Made by a program: the position numbers and the translations under genes. A DNA stretch of 15,235 nt, taken from positions 1-15,235 of the forward strand of contig MU647408.1 in NCBI GenBank assembly GCA_026770585.1, given 5' to 3'. Of this stretch, positions 14,160-15,235 are shown in pieces (position 1 is the stretch's first letter; each line of letters begins with the position of its first letter). The DNA is from Baffinella frigidus (Eukaryota; Cryptophyceae; Cryptomonadales; Baffinellaceae). The notes beneath the pieces are model-generated. The model saw only the letters and a list, made by a program, of their open reading frames with translations. It did no database searches and had not been told where the DNA came from.

Positions 14160-14488
14160 GGGGTGCATACATGGAAGCCGTTGGTAAACCGGAAGTCTCT
14201 CTCTTGTAAGCGGGGGACTCCGGCCTGCCCTGCCATCTGAATCTGCGGAGTTTGACCAGTTTTGAGCCGAGCGTTGGGCGTGAGTTTTTCACGCGTTTTT
14301 TTTGGCGCTTAAGTTCTGATATTTCAAGGCCTTGACGGAAGGGAATACATCGTGATCAAGTTGGTTGCGATCCGTAATAAACGCATGTTTCTCTCAGTAC
14401 ATGATGTACCAGAACTTTACATCTCTCACGATTCAATTAAGCCCTACACAGCCGGACCCTCAGGTCGTCGCTCCGTGCCAGTCTGGAG
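14160..14488. other. Spacer without a recognised feature
   Basis: Mixed-composition DNA between element clusters. I see no convincing gene, RNA or repeat. ACATGATGTACC near 14400 faintly recalls the ACGATGTACC word near 2802. Confidence 0.5.
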
Positions 14489-14610
14489 TACGGGAGTACC
14501 TCGCTCCCAAGAAACCGCACCCCCCCAGGACCCTACCGTAGGCCTATGCCTAGGGCCCTATGACGATCCTAGGAGGGGTGGGCGTTGCTTATGAGCGAGG
14601 TACCCCTGTA
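14489..14610 (+). mobile_element. Palindromic element family 1, copy O (122 bp)
   Basis: It starts TACGGGAGTACCTCGCTCCC and ends ATGAGCGAGGTACCCCTGTA. The centre CCCTACCGTAGGCCTATGCC is in the plus orientation. The left end carries several changes while the right end matches the family consensus. Confidence 0.85.
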
Positions 14611-14668
14611 CATTCCAGCATGGCCGCCATGCAGCCCCCCCCACCATCCTGCGAACGAGCCCCCCCTG

Positions 14669-14706
14669 TACAGGGGCACCTTGCTCACAAGGAGGCGCAC
14701 CCCCCA
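14669..14706 (+). mobile_element. Left-end fragment of family 1
   Basis: TACAGGGGCACCTTGCTCAC followed by AAGGAGGCGCACCCCC is a left arm cut off just before the centre. A complete element follows directly, so this copy was probably broken by recombination with it. Confidence 0.7.
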
Positions 14707-14707
14707 C

Positions 14708-14828
14708 TACAGGGGTACCTCATTCATAAGAAACGCCCCCCCCCCTAGGACCACCGTAGGGCCCTAGGCATAGGCCTACTGTAGGGTCCTAGGGGGGGGC
14801 GTTTTCTTATGAGCGAGGTACCCCTGTA
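14708..14828 (-). mobile_element. Palindromic element family 1, copy Q (121 bp)
   Basis: Starts TACAGGGGTACCTCATTCAT and ends ATGAGCGAGGTACCCCTGTA. The centre, GGACCACCGTAGGGCCCTAG, is in the minus orientation. Arms pair almost throughout, with two mismatches in the outer 20 bp. Confidence 0.92.
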
Positions 14829-14855
14829 GGACCACCGCAGGGCGATGGATACAAC

Positions 14856-14976
14856 GACAGGGGTACCTCACTCATAAGAAACCGCCCCCCCCTTAGGACC
14901 ACCCTATGACCCTAGGCATGGTCCTACTGTAGGGTCCTAGGGGGCGACGGTTTCTTATGAGCGAGGTACCCCTGTA
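14856..14976 (-). mobile_element. Palindromic element family 1, copy S (121 bp)
   Basis: GACAGGGGTACCTCACTCAT to ATGAGCGAGGTACCCCTGTA, centre GGACCACCCTATGACCCTAG, minus orientation. It is separated from copy Q by 27 bp that begin GGACCACCGCAGGGCGATGG, itself like an element centre, so the spacer is a remnant. Confidence 0.9.
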
Positions 14977-15005
14977 CTGTAGGGTCCCAGGAAGGTGCGC
15001 CCTAC

Positions 15006-15126
15006 TACAGGGGTACCTCGCTTACAAGAAAACGTCACCCCCCTAGGACGACCACAGGGCCCTATGCATAGGCCTACTGTAGGGTCCTACGGGGAGGCGT
15101 TTTCTTGTAATCGAGGTACCCCTGTA
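15006..15126 (-). mobile_element. Palindromic element family 1, copy T (121 bp)
   Basis: TACAGGGGTACCTCGCTTAC to GTAATCGAGGTACCCCTGTA, centre GGACGACCACAGGGCCCTAT, minus orientation. The CTTACAAG change in the left arm is matched by CTTGTAAT in the right arm. The arms thus differ from consensus in a nearly paired way, which could reflect compensatory change or gene conversion within the hairpin. Confidence 0.9.
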
Positions 15127-15202
15127 GGACCACTGTAGAGCCATAGATAGCCCTACTGGTCCTAGGGAGGGCGGGGCTCCTTATGAGCGAGCTTCCCCTG
15201 TA
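15127..15202 (-). mobile_element. Truncated family 1 copy, right half
   Basis: GGACCACTGTAGAGCCATAG, TACTGGTCCTAGG, a G-rich run, then CTTATGAGCGAGCTTCCCCT. The left arm is missing and the join to copy T occurs exactly at its terminus. The centre is in the minus orientation. Confidence 0.75.
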
Positions 15203-15235
15203 CCCCGACCGCCGCCTCACGCCCCTTCCTCAGCC

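Overview
The window looks like a chromosome end or subtelomere from a protist or algal nuclear genome. Positions 1-2105 are a degenerate array of heptamers (CCCTCAA, CCCTAAA, CCCTAGA) on the C-rich strand. This is the orientation expected when the left edge faces a chromosome end, and it implies a TTTAGGG-type telomere, as in plants, many algae, cryptophytes, apicomplexans and dinoflagellates. There is no bacterial-style operon, rRNA gene, CRISPR array or recognisable transposase. Short palindromic elements, minisatellites and GC-rich intrinsically disordered coding also point to a eukaryote. From memory only, the peptide read through one repeat family (MSEVPLY / YRGTSLIRN) recurs in predicted proteins of cryptophyte algae; this is a weak hint, not an identification.

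Layout: 1-2105 telomere-like array with a roughly 1.1 kb higher-order repeat. 2106-3320 subtelomeric DNA without a convincing gene, holding small duplications. 3323-4004 a GC-rich island with mirror-image open frames on both strands. 4250-4770 the first 121-127 bp palindromic elements. 5122-6068 a second, interstitial telomere-like array interrupted by a different small inverted-repeat element. 6139-6273 a CT-rich microsatellite, then a strong foldback. 6785-6925 a third telomere-like block in the opposite (G-rich) orientation. 7689-8272 heptamer and 21-bp arrays. 8275-9193 palindromic elements and a nested inverted repeat. 9320-10613 the best gene, on the minus strand. 10840-12800 AT-richer DNA with a three-copy ~150-bp repeat. 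12821-14160 minisatellites and element fragments. 14489-15202 a dense cluster of the 121-bp palindromes.

The one gene I support (CDS 9678-10613, minus) encodes a Ser/Pro/Arg-rich, probably disordered protein with many SP/TP sites and a C-terminal match to the RVxF protein phosphatase 1 docking motif. A polyadenylation signal lies 320 bp downstream. Everything else is mostly repeats. The most notable is a family of near-perfect 121-bp palindromes flanked by TA. A second theme is that the telomere-like, 7-bp and 21-bp arrays all share a 7-bp base period, so the minisatellites may descend from telomere repeats.
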